A DNA stretch of 64,000 nt from CATQHS01 sp963422655 (GCA_963422655.1 OY730440.1:1550001-1614000); one strand, 5' to 3'. Shown: positions 42,574 to 51,655, counted from the first letter of the stretch. The notes: generated from the sequence alone by a model not told the origin. A program made the numbers and translations.

Positions 42574-43599
42574 CTAGCGGCAGTCGTCGATCACGGTTCC
42601 GAACCCGTCCACGGTCTCCGTCAGGCCCTCGGCCATCGACGGTCTCAGAACTGCCACCAAGTTGAGGCTGGCGCTGGTGAAACCCAGATCGGTCACGGCT
42701 CGGACCTGTTCGGGGATCTCCTCGGGGGTGCCCACCACCGCGTAACGGTGGATCCACTCGTCGGTAACCAGATCGAACAGCTCGGGCGGGTCGTACCGGT
42801 CGATGTCGAAGTACCAGCCGGTGGCCTCGGTCAGAGCTTCGTCGATGGCGGCCAACCGATCGGGCTCCATCTCGGCCGGCCGGATGATGGCCAAATAGTG
42901 GGCCACGTAGCGCACCACCGACCGGCGGGCCAGGTCGCCGTCGGTCGAGACGCACAGGGTCAGCCGGGGGGCGACGTCGATGTCGTCGAGCGAGCGACCG
43001 GCTCGGGCCGCGCCCTCGGCCAGCCAGCGGTGGTACCGGTCGGCCAGCTCACCGGTGAAGTGCCGGGCCCCGACCAGGGCGATGTCGGCCAGCTCGCCGG
43101 CAAGCTGCATGACTTGGCGGCTGCGGGTGCCGATCGAGATGGGCACCACAACCTCGGGTGGTCGCACCAGGCCGGCCCCGTCGATCGGGAAGATCTCGCC
43201 GTCGAGCTCCACCGTGTCGCCGGCCAGCAGCGCTTTGACCCCGACGATGGCCTCCCGCAGAGCCCGAACCGGGCGGGGGTAACCGATGCGCAGGTCCTCG
43301 AGGCCGGCGCCCACACCGATGCCGAGGAACATGCGACCCCCCGACAACTCCTGCAACGTCGCCACTGCGCCGGCCAGCACGGCGGGATGGCGGGTGTAGG
43401 GGTTGGTGACCACCGAACCGATGCTGATCCGCTCGGTGGCCCGGGCGATCAGGGCCTGCAGCACGAAACAGTCGGGCCAGAAGACCACGTCGGACACTCC
43501 GAGCCGGTCGAACCCGACCTGCTCACAGCGCACGGCCAAGCCCACCGCCTCGGCCGGGCTCATGCCCGGCGTGATCTCAGCTTCGAGGGTGGTGGTCAT
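42574..43599 (-). CDS. LLM-class oxidoreductase, probably F420-dependent
   Basis: The 341-residue luciferase-like protein has LAVRCEQVGFDRLGVSDVVF at about residues 22-41, the NPYTRHPAVLAGAVATLQEL segment and GGRMFLGIGVGAG, all family hallmarks. The ATG at 43599 is preferred over a TTG two codons earlier. It forms a minus-strand run with the amidohydrolase gene 12 bases upstream, so it may oxidise a product of that enzyme. Its stop lies 23 bases from the 61-bp repeat, so the island did not cut it. Confidence 0.9.
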   Translation of the reverse strand: MTTTLEAEITPGMSPAEAVGLAVRCEQVGFDRLGVSDVVFWPDCFVLQALIARATERISIGSVVTNPYTRHPAVLAGAVATLQELSGGRMFLGIGVGAGLEDLRIGYPRPVRALREAIVGVKALLAGDTVELDGEIFPIDGAGLVRPPEVVVPISIGTRSRQVMQLAGELADIALVGARHFTGELADRYHRWLAEGAARAGRSLDDIDVAPRLTLCVSTDGDLARRSVVRYVAHYLAIIRPAEMEPDRLAAIDEALTEATGWYFDIDRYDPPELFDLVTDEWIHRYAVVGTPEEIPEQVRAVTDLGFTSASLNLVAVLRPSMAEGLTETVDGFGTVIDDCR

Positions 43600-43611
43600 G
43601 GTCAAGCGTGA

Positions 43612-45000
43612 TTACAGAACCGGGAACTTGGCCTTGTCGGGCAGACCGGACCGGGCCGTGATGGCCTCGCCCGCTTTCTGGCAGCGGGCGTAGAAGGTGT
43701 CCTCGTCGATGGTGGTCATGCGGCCCGCCTCCACCACCTTGGCTCCGTCCACGAACACGGTGTGCACTCCCCTGCCGTCGGCCGACCACACGAGCTGGTT
43801 GATCACGTTGAGCAGCGGTCGCCATTCGGGCCGGTCGGTGTCGTGCAGCACCACATCGGCCTTCTTACCCGCTTCCAGCGAACCGATCTCGTCCTGCATC
43901 AACATGGTGCGGGCCCCGCCCCGGGTAGCCATCTCGTAGGCCTTCTCGGCTGGGAACATCTGAGGGTCCATGCGGGCGTCCTTGAACAGCCCGGCCACCA
44001 GATAGGTGGCCCGGTGCATGTCGGCGTAGTTGGACGCATTGTTGCCGTCGATGCCGATGCTCACGTTGATGCCCCGCATGACCATCTCGGGGATCTTGCC
44101 GATCTGGGTGACTCCGTAGCCGACCTTGAGGGCGGTGGTGGGGCAGTGCTCCACCGAGCAACCCACCGCGGCCATGACGTCGAGCTCGTTGTCGTCCACG
44201 TGTACGCAGTGGGTCATGGCCGTGTCGGCGCCCAGCACCCCCAGTTCGCCCAGATGGATCATGGGGCGCTGCCCGAACTCGGCGATGAAGCCCTCAGGAT
44301 CGAGCCGAGCCGGGCTCATGTGAAAGTTCAGACCTACGCCGTGATGGTCGGCCGCGGCCCGGGCCGCCCGCCACAACGGATCCGAACAGGTGGTGTGACC
44401 CACCACCATCGACCAAGCGCCGAGTCGGCCGTCGGCGACGTCGGCAAACCGCTCGATGGTGCCGTTGAGGTTGGCTATGGCAGTGTCGGTGTCGGCCCGG
44501 TACACGTCGGGTTCGGGGGGCAGGTCCCAGACCCATCTGCCGATGCGGCCCCGGATGCCCACCTCGACCAAGCCGTCCATCACCTCGTCGGTGAATCGAA
44601 TGGTGCCTGCCTCCAAGAACGTGGTGGTGCCCGACTTGAGCATCTCCACCGCCGCGAGCTGGGCCGAAAGCCGTTCCTCGGCCGGGGTGTAGACCGAGTA
44701 GAGGGGACACAGCCACATGAAGACGTTCTCTTCGAAGTCGATGTCGTCGGGGACGTACCCCCGGGTCAGCGGCTCGCCGGTGATGTGGATGTGGGTGTTG
44801 ACCAGCCCCGGCGTCACCACGAAACGGTCGCCGCCCACCGTCTGGGCCGCCTCGTAGCCAGCTTCGAGATCCGACGCCTTGCCCACGGCAACGATCTCGT
44901 TGCCCCGTATGGCCACCGCTCCGTGGCGGATGATGTCACGGGTCTCGTTCATGGTGACCACGTACCAGCCCTTGACGAGGGCATCGATGCGTTCGGTCAT
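43612..45000 (-). CDS. Zn-dependent amidohydrolase (AtzA/TrzA/MtaD-like deaminase)
   Basis: The 462-residue enzyme has the metal ligands of subtype III amidohydrolases: NTHIHITG (HxH), GLNFHMSP, MTHCVHV and the aspartate in IGIDGNNASN. An N- and C-terminal beta-sandwich holds KADVVLHD. Relatives deaminate or dechlorinate heterocycles (S-adenosylhomocysteine, guanine, triazines). The ATG at 45000 overlaps the methyltransferase stop by four bases (ATGA), so the pair may handle a methylated heterocycle. A second family member is at 62282-63712. Confidence 0.93.
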   Translation of the reverse strand: MTERIDALVKGWYVVTMNETRDIIRHGAVAIRGNEIVAVGKASDLEAGYEAAQTVGGDRFVVTPGLVNTHIHITGEPLTRGYVPDDIDFEENVFMWLCPLYSVYTPAEERLSAQLAAVEMLKSGTTTFLEAGTIRFTDEVMDGLVEVGIRGRIGRWVWDLPPEPDVYRADTDTAIANLNGTIERFADVADGRLGAWSMVVGHTTCSDPLWRAARAAADHHGVGLNFHMSPARLDPEGFIAEFGQRPMIHLGELGVLGADTAMTHCVHVDDNELDVMAAVGCSVEHCPTTALKVGYGVTQIGKIPEMVMRGINVSIGIDGNNASNYADMHRATYLVAGLFKDARMDPQMFPAEKAYEMATRGGARTMLMQDEIGSLEAGKKADVVLHDTDRPEWRPLLNVINQLVWSADGRGVHTVFVDGAKVVEAGRMTTIDEDTFYARCQKAGEAITARSGLPDKAKFPVL

Positions 45001-46112
45001 GGTCGGCTCCCGGGTTGGTCGGTCATGGTCGGCTCTCTGGGCTTGGTGGCTACGTAGGCGAGTTGGAACCCTATGGGCTCGATGAGACGGATGGCTTCGA
45101 AACCGGCTCGGCCCAGCCATGCCGCCACCTGCTCACTGGTGATCAGAAACCCGTTGACGGTGCTGGTCATCATGGTCATCCCCATGAGCACGGCATGGGG
45201 ATTGGCCTTGTGCTCGATATCGACGAAGTAGTCAGCTAGCACCAACCGCCCTTCGGGCCTCAGCGCGGTGAAGGCTCGATCGATGAGGTGACGAGCGCCT
45301 CGAGGGCCCTCGGTACGGCAGACGTGACCCAGCACGACGATGTCGTAATGGTCGGCCTCGATGTCGATGGTGTGGAAGTCTCCGGCCCGGAACCGACAGC
45401 GATCGGCCACCTCCATCTCGGCTGTCTTGGAGCGAGCCACGTCGATCACGCCGTCGAGGTCGTTGATCACGGCCCGTCCCTCGCCACAGGCCTGGAGCAT
45501 GGCGATCGACCAAGGCGCCCCGCCGGCGCCGAGGTCGAGAATGCGGGGTGCGGCCAGATGGCTGTAGCGGATCTTGAGGTCGGCCCGGGCCGCGCAACGC
45601 CACATGGTGGTAAAAGTGCCTTCCACCAGCGGTTTGTAGAAGGCGGCGGGGTCGTCGTCGATGGGTGCGGCTGGCCGGCCGGCCCGGACGGTATCGGCTA
45701 AGCGGGTCCAGTTCGGCCGGGGGCCGGGGGCCACCGCCACCAAGGCGGCCATGGAGGCCGGCCCGTTACCGAGCAGGTAGCGCCGGGCCGTGTCGTTGAG
45801 GTCGAAGACCCCGCTGGTCCGCTCGAGCAGGCCCAGAGCCACCACCGAATCGAGCAGCGCTTCCAGATGAGGCGCCGACACGCTCAACCGATGGGCCAGA
45901 TCGGTGGCTGGACTCGGTCCGGTGGCAGCCAAGGTGTCGAACACGTCGAGTTCGAGCGCGGCCAGCAACACGTGATACCGCCCGAGCCCCTCGATGGCAG
46001 CCCAAACCGGCGCCGCGGCCGGGGGCTTGTGATCGGTGAAGGGTCGGCCCTTGCGGGCCATGGAGTGGGTCTTCTTCAGCTCCGGGTAGGCCGGGTCGCG
46101 GGGCGGGTTCAT
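44997..46112 (-). CDS. Class I SAM-dependent O-methyltransferase with dimerisation domain
   Basis: The 371-residue protein has an N-terminal winged-helix dimerisation region (ALELDVFDTLAATGPSPATD, about residues 50-69), then a methyltransferase domain with RILDLGAGGAPWSIAM (SAM motif I) and FHTIDIEADHYDIVVLGHV. The closest families are acetylserotonin/hydroxyneurosporene O-methyltransferases. The catalytic base His is not certain. ATG 46112 is used; a GTG three codons earlier is possible. No ribosome site is seen for either. It is the first gene of the three-gene minus-strand run down to 42574. Confidence 0.88.
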   Translation of the reverse strand: MNPPRDPAYPELKKTHSMARKGRPFTDHKPPAAAPVWAAIEGLGRYHVLLAALELDVFDTLAATGPSPATDLAHRLSVSAPHLEALLDSVVALGLLERTSGVFDLNDTARRYLLGNGPASMAALVAVAPGPRPNWTRLADTVRAGRPAAPIDDDPAAFYKPLVEGTFTTMWRCAARADLKIRYSHLAAPRILDLGAGGAPWSIAMLQACGEGRAVINDLDGVIDVARSKTAEMEVADRCRFRAGDFHTIDIEADHYDIVVLGHVCRTEGPRGARHLIDRAFTALRPEGRLVLADYFVDIEHKANPHAVLMGMTMMTSTVNGFLITSEQVAAWLGRAGFEAIRLIEPIGFQLAYVATKPREPTMTDQPGSRP

Positions 46113-46396
46113 TACGATCACACGCTAGTTGCCGGACCCAAAGCGAGATCGGTTTCATCGACAAAGAAGCGGGCTTGCACGTCATCGGTGATGGGCGAGA
46201 ACCCTTTACGATGCCAATGCTCCACCGTCGGGGGGATCGAATACGACTTTCTTGAGGAACCGTTCTGCCTCTTTTTGTCAGGACTAGGGACTGGCCGCTA
46301 CGAATGACCATGGCGATCGAACGCGGGAGGCTGTTGGCTTCTTTTATGTGAAGGCTATCTAGTAGATAAGCTTCACATTGAAGAGGGGCTTTGAGC
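46113..46396. other. Non-coding stretch with a toxin-gene fragment and an inverted repeat
   Basis: On the minus strand a frame just before the methyltransferase reads KGFSPITDD, then QARFFVDETDLALG and a stop, like the first strand and helix of a PIN-like (VapC45-type) toxin that is then cut off. An imperfect inverted repeat (46346-46378: ATGTGAAG..TATCTA / TAGATA..CTTCACAT) lies at its other end, 18 bases beyond the alcohol dehydrogenase pseudogene. No complete gene is seen. Confidence 0.4.
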
Positions 46397-47457
46397 TCAG
46401 GGTCGCAACAAGATCTTGCCGAAGAAGTCGCTGTCGAGCATCTTCTGCTGGGCCGCGGCCGCCTCGGCCAGAGGGAACTGCGAATCGATGATGGCCCGGA
46501 ACTCACCGGAGGCCATGCCGGAGCAGAAGGTGGCCCATAGGGGGCCCATCTCGTCGGGCCGGTAGGGGTCGGACCCCATGATGGTGATGCCGTTGTGGAA
46601 CAGGTGGCCCAGCGATCCGATTGTGGCCTGGTCGCCGGATGCGTTGCCGCAGTTGACGAGGCGGCCCCGCACGGCCAGCGAGAATAACGACTGGGTGAAA
46701 AGAGCCGTGCCCACATGGTCGAACACCATGTCGACACCCTGGCCACCGGTTACTTCCATGGCCCAGCCCGTCACGTCACCGGTGCGGTCCGCACGGCAGC
46801 CCTGTTCAGCACGTGGTGGGCCCCGATCTCCGAGGCCTGTTCGCACTTGGCGTCGGTACCGGCCGTGGCCAGCACCGTGGCCCCGGCGTGACGGGCCAAC
46901 TGGATCCCGGCCACCGAGACGCCGGACCCGGCGGCGTGGATCATCACCGTCTCGCCCGCGCTGAGCCCGCCGGTGGCGAACAACGCATGGCCGGCGGTCA
47001 GCCACACCGTCGGGAAGGTGGCCGCCTCCTCCAGGGAGACATGATCGGGAACCCGGTAGCAGTGCGAAGCCGGCACCAGGCACTTCTCGGCGTAGCCGCC
47101 ATCGAGGATGCCGCCCAGGATCCCCAGCTCGCCGTAGAGGTCGCCCATGCCGGCCAGCTTCGAGTCGTCGCTCACGCCGGACATGGACGGATCCGCCACC
47201 ACCCGGTCGCCCACCTGCCATGCGGCGACGTTGTCACCCACGGCGGTCACGGTGCCGGCGATGTCCATGCCGGCAATGTGAGGGAAGGTGAATCCCGGCA
47301 TGTGGTACCAGCCGTTGCGCTGCAGGACGTCGAGCCGGTTGAGCGCGGTGGCGGCCACGTCCACCACCACGTCGCCGGCCCCGGGGGTGGGGTCGGCCAC
47401 TTCGACGTACTCGAATACCTCGGGTCCGCCGGTCCGGTGGTACAGCATCGCTTTCAT
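46397..47457 (-). pseudogene. Zinc-type alcohol dehydrogenase/quinone oxidoreductase gene with a frameshift
   Basis: The first 228 codons (from 47457) give an MDR-superfamily start, MKAMLYHRTGGPEVFEYVEV, with IAGMDIAGTVTAVGDNV and AAGSGVSVAGIQLARHAGA (Rossmann fold), ending at a TGA at 46771. The other frame continues VTGWAMEVTGGQGVDMVFDH and CGNASGDQATI to a stop at 46397, which completes a normal-length enzyme. The shift lies at about 46775-46795, in a GC-rich stretch. Either the gene is dead or the sequence has a one-base error. It lies 28 bases after the aldo/keto reductase gene. Confidence 0.8.
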
Positions 47458-47485
47458 CGGTGTCGCCTTCTGGTCGGTATCGCTT

Positions 47486-48508
47486 TCATCGGGGCCGCCT
47501 CCTCACCGCCGGGGCCAACGCCGGCGGTGTCCAGTAGGTGTCGGCGGGGTTCAGGTTCGTCCCGGGTGCCACCACCTCGTCTATGGCATCGAGCACGTCA
47601 CCGTCGAGGCGCAGGTCTGAGCCGGCGAGCAGCTCGTCGAGCTGGTCTTCGGTGCGGGGTCCGATGAGGGCAGCCGTCACGGCCGGGTGTTCGAGAACCC
47701 AGGCCATCGCCATATGGGTCAGGGAGATACCGGCCGCAGCCGCGACTCGGCCCAGCTTCTCCACGACGTCGAACTTGGCTTCGTTGCCGATGTCGAAGTG
47801 GTCGGGATTGGCGGCGCCCCGACTGTCGGGAGGCGCAGGCCGGGCTCGGGTGTACTTGCCGGTCAGCCAGCCACTCGATAGCGGGCTCCAAGTGATCACT
47901 CCCATCCCGTAGCGGGCACAGGTGGGCAGCACGTCTCGTTCGATGCCCCGGCACATGATCGAATAGGGGGGTTGCTCGCAGTGGGGACCGATCGCCCTGG
48001 ACCTCTGAGCCGCCCACTGGGCTTCCACGATCTCCTCGGCCGGGAAAGTCGACGTTCCCCAGGCCCGGATCTTGCCGGCCCGCACCAAGTCGGTCAGGGT
48101 TTCCACCGTCTCGGTGATAGCGGTGTGGGGATCGGGCCGATGCACCTGATACAGGTCGATGCGGTCGGTACCGAGACGGCGCAGACTGTCGGTGACTGCG
48201 GTCATGATCCATCGACGGGAGTTGCCCTGCCGGTTCGGGTCGTCGTGATCGCCCACCGGATGATGGAACTTGGTGGCCAGCACCACGTCGTCCCGGCGGC
48301 CTCGCAACGCCGGGGCGATGATCTCCTCGGTGGCACCGTCGCCGTAGGTGTCGGCAGTATCGACCAGGTTCACTCCAGCATCGAGGGCTCGGTGGATAAT
48401 GCGATGGCAGGCGGCGGGGTCGGTGTTGCCCCAAGGGCCGAGCACCATTGTGCCCAGACCGATCGGGTTGACCCGGACACCGGTGCGCCCGATTGTCCGA
48501 TACTCCAT
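47486..48508 (-). CDS. Aldo/keto reductase
   Basis: The 340-residue (beta/alpha)8 NADPH oxidoreductase has the catalytic set in order: NLVDTADTYGDG (Asp and Tyr), LATKFHHP (Lys) and DLYQVHRPD (His). The AKR C-terminal cofactor segment ALIGPRTEDQL is also present. Length and layout suit the YajO/IolS-like group of single-domain reductases. It reduces an unknown aldehyde or ketone and lies just before the broken alcohol dehydrogenase gene. Confidence 0.94.
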   Translation of the reverse strand: MEYRTIGRTGVRVNPIGLGTMVLGPWGNTDPAACHRIIHRALDAGVNLVDTADTYGDGATEEIIAPALRGRRDDVVLATKFHHPVGDHDDPNRQGNSRRWIMTAVTDSLRRLGTDRIDLYQVHRPDPHTAITETVETLTDLVRAGKIRAWGTSTFPAEEIVEAQWAAQRSRAIGPHCEQPPYSIMCRGIERDVLPTCARYGMGVITWSPLSSGWLTGKYTRARPAPPDSRGAANPDHFDIGNEAKFDVVEKLGRVAAAAGISLTHMAMAWVLEHPAVTAALIGPRTEDQLDELLAGSDLRLDGDVLDAIDEVVAPGTNLNPADTYWTPPALAPAVRRRPR

Positions 48509-48562
48509 GACTGTGTTGTGCTCGTTCGTGGCTCGGCTGGCGCCGGGCCGCCGTTTCGGCGC

Positions 48563-48931
48563 TCAGCCGTGACCCTCGTCGGGGGCGGCACCCCATTCGA
48601 TCACCTGAACCAGGTTGCCGTCGGGGTCGGCAACGGTGCCGATGAGCCCGAACGGCATCTGCTCGACCTCCCGCACCCAGGTGACATCCTGGCTCTGGAG
48701 ATGGGCTTCGAGCTCACGGCAGTTGCCGACGTCGAGGTTGAAGATGACACGGTGCCCGTCCTGGTTCGGTCCCGACACCTCGCTGTGTTCTTCGACGAAG
48801 AGCTGGACGCCACCGAAGACGAATGCTCCCATCTCGTTCTCATCGGGCCCGAAACAGGCTCGGTACCAGTCCTTCATGGCGTCGACCTGCGACGACCCGA
48901 TGAGAATGCTGCCAAGATTCGGTGCGGCCAT
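48563..48931 (-). CDS. VOC-superfamily protein
   Basis: The 122-residue protein has two short modules of the VOC fold: SILIGSSQVDAMKDWYRACF at the start and VADPDGNLVQVIEWG at the end. Metal ligands are not clearly conserved, so it may be a binding protein of the bleomycin-resistance type. It is one of several VOC genes in the window and lies in a run with the aldo/keto reductase. Confidence 0.83.
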   Translation of the reverse strand: MAAPNLGSILIGSSQVDAMKDWYRACFGPDENEMGAFVFGGVQLFVEEHSEVSGPNQDGHRVIFNLDVGNCRELEAHLQSQDVTWVREVEQMPFGLIGTVADPDGNLVQVIEWGAAPDEGHG

Positions 48932-49076
48932 TGGTTTCCCCTGGTGTTGTGAGCTGATGGTTAGTGTTGCGATCTGATGGTCAAACCGTAGGCCGGGTCG
49001 GCGGAGCGATCAAACCCGTCCCGGTCGCCGGTTGCGGATTGGCCTCTGCGAACTTCCCCGACCCTGGCGATCACTG

Positions 49077-49355
49077 ATGGCACATACTGACGAGAGGGCG
49101 TTCAACGCGCTGCTGGCCCAGGCGCTGAACGAGCGGCATCCTCGCTGGGAGGTCAACGCCGAGCAGTCGGGGGTGCTGCGCAACGAGAGCGGGCGGACTC
49201 CCGACATCGTCATCTCGCCTCTGGGCGGCGGAGCCGGCAACCCGGTGGTGATCGAAACGGAATACGAGCCGGCCGCTACCGTGGACGCCGATACGGACCA
49301 GTGGTGCCGGGAGCCGTCCGTCCACGGCGGCAAGAAATCCACCCGTCCCCAGTAA
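49077..49355 (+). pseudogene. Truncated N-terminal fragment of a restriction/helicase-type protein
   Basis: A 92-codon frame reads DERAFNALLAQALNERHPRW, then TPDIVISPLGGG, NPVVIETEYEPAATVDADT and stops. The PDI...VIETEYEPA pattern resembles an N-terminal PD-(D/E)xK-like region found in large defence or restriction proteins, but I cannot name the family. About 40 bases later another frame reads SSELEDIIHKLRS before a stop (49438), which may be the tail of the same gene after an internal deletion. Neither piece is complete. The 49356-49502 stretch holds only that tail. Confidence 0.45.
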
Positions 49356-49502
49356 TTCAAGAACTCCCCCATCCTTGACAGAAAGCTAGTGTTTATTCGT
49401 CCGAGCTCGAAGACATCATCCACAAGCTCCGGAGCTGACCCGACGCCAAGGGCCCAGTGACTTGAGTAGCTGTAACCGCCGGCCGAGTGCTGGGAGTCGA
49501 AC

Positions 49503-49982
49503 ATGACCGAGACCGTTTCGATCCCCGAGACTGCTCCGCCCCCGGAGTCGCGGTGGACCCACATCGCCTTGCCGGTCCGCAATCTCGATGCGACCCTGAC
49601 TTTCTACGCCAAGTACACGACCTTGGAAAATATCCACGAGCGCACCGACCCCGAGACCGGTCTGCGCAGCGTCTGGTTGGCCAACCCCGGTGACAGGACC
49701 GAACAGGCGGCCCGATTCGTGCTGGTGTTGATCGAAGGCAAGCTGCCTTCCCACATCACGGGCGACATCGAGGAGAAGTACGGCTTTTTGACCTCGATCG
49801 CCCATCTGGGAATCTCGCTCAACTCCCGAGCCGAGGTCGACGAGATCGCGGCCATGGCTTCCGACGACGGGATCTTGGTGCTCGGCCCGATGTACCGAAA
49901 TCCGGTGGTGGGCTATATCTGTCTCATCACCGACCCCGACGGCAACAACATAGAGTTCTCTGTTGAGCAAGTCCTGGGCTGA
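49503..49982 (+). CDS. VOC-superfamily protein (lactoylglutathione-lyase-like)
   Basis: The 159-residue protein has RWTHIALPVRNLDATLTFYA at about residues 17-36, IAHLGISLNSRAEVDEIA and the late DPDGNNIEFS, with intact His/Glu metal positions. It is a paralogue of the protein at 35885-36355. The stop is followed by a strong hairpin and the convergent cmr operon. It is the last chromosomal-type gene before the CRISPR island. Confidence 0.88.
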   Translation: MTETVSIPETAPPPESRWTHIALPVRNLDATLTFYAKYTTLENIHERTDPETGLRSVWLANPGDRTEQAARFVLVLIEGKLPSHITGDIEEKYGFLTSIAHLGISLNSRAEVDEIAAMASDDGILVLGPMYRNPVVGYICLITDPDGNNIEFSVEQVLG

Positions 49983-49999
49983 TGATGCCCCCTGTATTC

Positions 50000-50030
50000 A
50001 TAACGACGATGGCTCCAGCATCGTCGTTAT
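50000..50030. terminator. Bidirectional terminator hairpin between VOC gene and cmr6
   Basis: ATAACGACGATG and CATCGTCGTTAT form a perfect 12-bp stem around GCTCCAG. It lies 17 bases after one stop and 45 bases after the convergent one. It has the size and place of a shared terminator; T- and A-rich flanks are short. Confidence 0.75.
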
Positions 50031-50075
50031 AGTCTGGCTACCACAGCACCTCGAAAAACAGCCCCAGGCCGAGAG

Positions 50076-51251
50076 CTACTCTCCGTTCAGCCATGCCATA
50101 ACTTGCAGAGTGCGTGTATGGTCCTTGTCCCTTTTCGGTTGCTTCTTCTTTGTCGTCTTCTTCCAGCGACCCTCTTTCTCCATCTTGTTCTGAAGCCACC
50201 GAGCGGCTTCGATCTTGTCGGCACCCGACCAGCGGGCCTTCTCGATGGCTTTGAAGATCGCAGTAGTCGGAGTCATACCTGGATCCTGTTGGCTGTCGAG
50301 TATCCCTTCGATCTCCTGCTCGATGGGGCTGAGCGAAGCCAGCCGTTGTTCACGAGCCAGGGCCTCCAACTCCTCGCGCCTACGTTCTTTTCGTTGTCTT
50401 TCCAGCTCAGCGAGTTGGTTTCCGAAGTGGTCGGTGCTTGTGTCGTCGCGGGCGAATCTCCCGTAGCCGACCGCGGTCTTGGCGCCGGCCCCGAACCACT
50501 CCAAGGCCTCTCGTAGCCAGTGTTCAACCTGTTTCGGATCGGCTCCGTCGTCGGTTGTCCGAGGGATGATCCCGAACAGGAATGACGTCTCGGGCGCGGT
50601 GACCAGGAAAGGAATCGGGGTCGGGGAGAGCCAGTCCCCGGGCGGGTCGCTCGGACTCCATCCGGCGTAGTGAGGTGTCATCACGTCAGCTTCGAGCTTC
50701 ACGGGTTTGACAGGAACGGCGTCCAGACAGCAGACCGATCCGACGCTGCCAGCAGAGCCAGATCCGTCGGATGAGCCGAGCAGACGGTCGACGGTTTTCC
50801 CGTCGGGGGTTGCTCCAGCAGAACCCGTTTCTGTCTTCGCCCAAGCGCGCACCAGCCCTTTGATCGAGCTACCCGGTAGGTAGGGCGTACCCAGCGTGGG
50901 ATGCCAGGCGAAGCCATTCTCGACCGGGTGGCTACGGCCCAGCCCCGTCACGAACCGGGATTCGGTGGTGAAAACCGTGTACGTTCCCTTGCGGGCCTCG
51001 ACCAAGCGGGTCAGCCGGGCCACGTACTCCTCGATTCGGCCTTTGTCTCCGATGGCTCGACCGGTGAGGGTATTGATCCAATCCAGCTTGGGATCGCTGG
51101 ACGGGCGGCTGCCCTTTTTGTGCGACATCGACCACGACTGGCCATCGTTCGCCCACTGGTCGCAGAACTTGTCGAACCACAGTCCGGCGTGACTGTTGCT
51201 GTTGTATTTCGGCGGGGCGGCGGCGGCGCTGCTGTAGAGCGGCAGGGTCAT
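50076..51251 (-). CDS. cmr6: Type III-B CRISPR RAMP protein Cmr6 with a C-terminal charged extension
   Basis: Cmr6 caps the backbone of the Cmr effector complex. The 391-residue protein has the family core: FVTGLGRSHPVENGFAWHPT at about residues 100-119, LGTPYLPGSSIKGLVRAWA (RAMP glycine-rich region) and GAGAKTAVGYGRF. After about residue 270 it continues into about 120 mostly charged, helical residues (QLAELERQRKERRREELEAL onward) ending in a lysine-rich tail; many Cmr6 proteins lack this. The start overlaps the cmr5 stop (ATGA). It is the last gene of the operon. Confidence 0.94.
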   Translation of the reverse strand: MTLPLYSSAAAAPPKYNSNSHAGLWFDKFCDQWANDGQSWSMSHKKGSRPSSDPKLDWINTLTGRAIGDKGRIEEYVARLTRLVEARKGTYTVFTTESRFVTGLGRSHPVENGFAWHPTLGTPYLPGSSIKGLVRAWAKTETGSAGATPDGKTVDRLLGSSDGSGSAGSVGSVCCLDAVPVKPVKLEADVMTPHYAGWSPSDPPGDWLSPTPIPFLVTAPETSFLFGIIPRTTDDGADPKQVEHWLREALEWFGAGAKTAVGYGRFARDDTSTDHFGNQLAELERQRKERRREELEALAREQRLASLSPIEQEIEGILDSQQDPGMTPTTAIFKAIEKARWSGADKIEAARWLQNKMEKEGRWKKTTKKKQPKRDKDHTRTLQVMAWLNGE

Positions 51252-51655
51252 TCGTCACCACCTCCTCCGCTGTCCGGTAGGTAGGCGCGGCAGAATTTCT
51301 TGTGCCACTCCAACCAGGCCAGCGCTTCGGTTTGAGCCCGCATGTAGAATGATTCGTCGTGGTCCATGACGGACCGGAGCAAGTCGGAGCCGGACGGGTA
51401 GACCCCACCGTCTCGGCACAGCCAACCTTTCACGTTCTCGTAGAGCCGGCGATGAGCTCGGGCATCAGGTTTCTCGGGCTCTGGGCCGGCGGCGGCCAGT
51501 TCGACCGCCAGCGCTTGCCCCAAACCGTTCATCACGATAGCCGGACCCAGTCGGTCCACATAACTGCGGTAGCGTTGCTTGAATACTTCGGTTTCGCTTT
51601 CGAGCTTTTCCACTTCTAAAAGCGCGTTCTTCGCTCTCTCCTGTTCGCTGGTCAT
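51248..51655 (-). CDS. cmr5: Type III-B CRISPR small subunit Cmr5
   Basis: The 135-residue, mainly helical protein has YVDRLGPAIVMNGLGQALAV at about residues 32-51 and the late MRAQTEALAWLEWHKKFCRA, typical of Cmr5. The small subunit forms the inner helical filament along the target RNA and stabilises the complex. It overlaps cmr4 and cmr6 by four bases on each side (ATGA). The position between them matches the usual gene order. Confidence 0.94.
   Translation of the reverse strand: MTSEQERAKNALLEVEKLESETEVFKQRYRSYVDRLGPAIVMNGLGQALAVELAAAGPEPEKPDARAHRRLYENVKGWLCRDGGVYPSGSDLLRSVMDHDESFYMRAQTEALAWLEWHKKFCRAYLPDSGGGGDE

Noticed and set aside
46771..46773. TGA inside the alcohol dehydrogenase gene as a selenocysteine codon
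   Set aside because: The continuing similarity is in another frame, so a shift is needed, not read-through; family members have no Sec or Cys there.
49010..49582. A 190-codon minus-strand frame over the truncated gene
   Set aside because: Serine- and arginine-rich shadow composition, and it overlaps the intact VOC gene start on the other strand.
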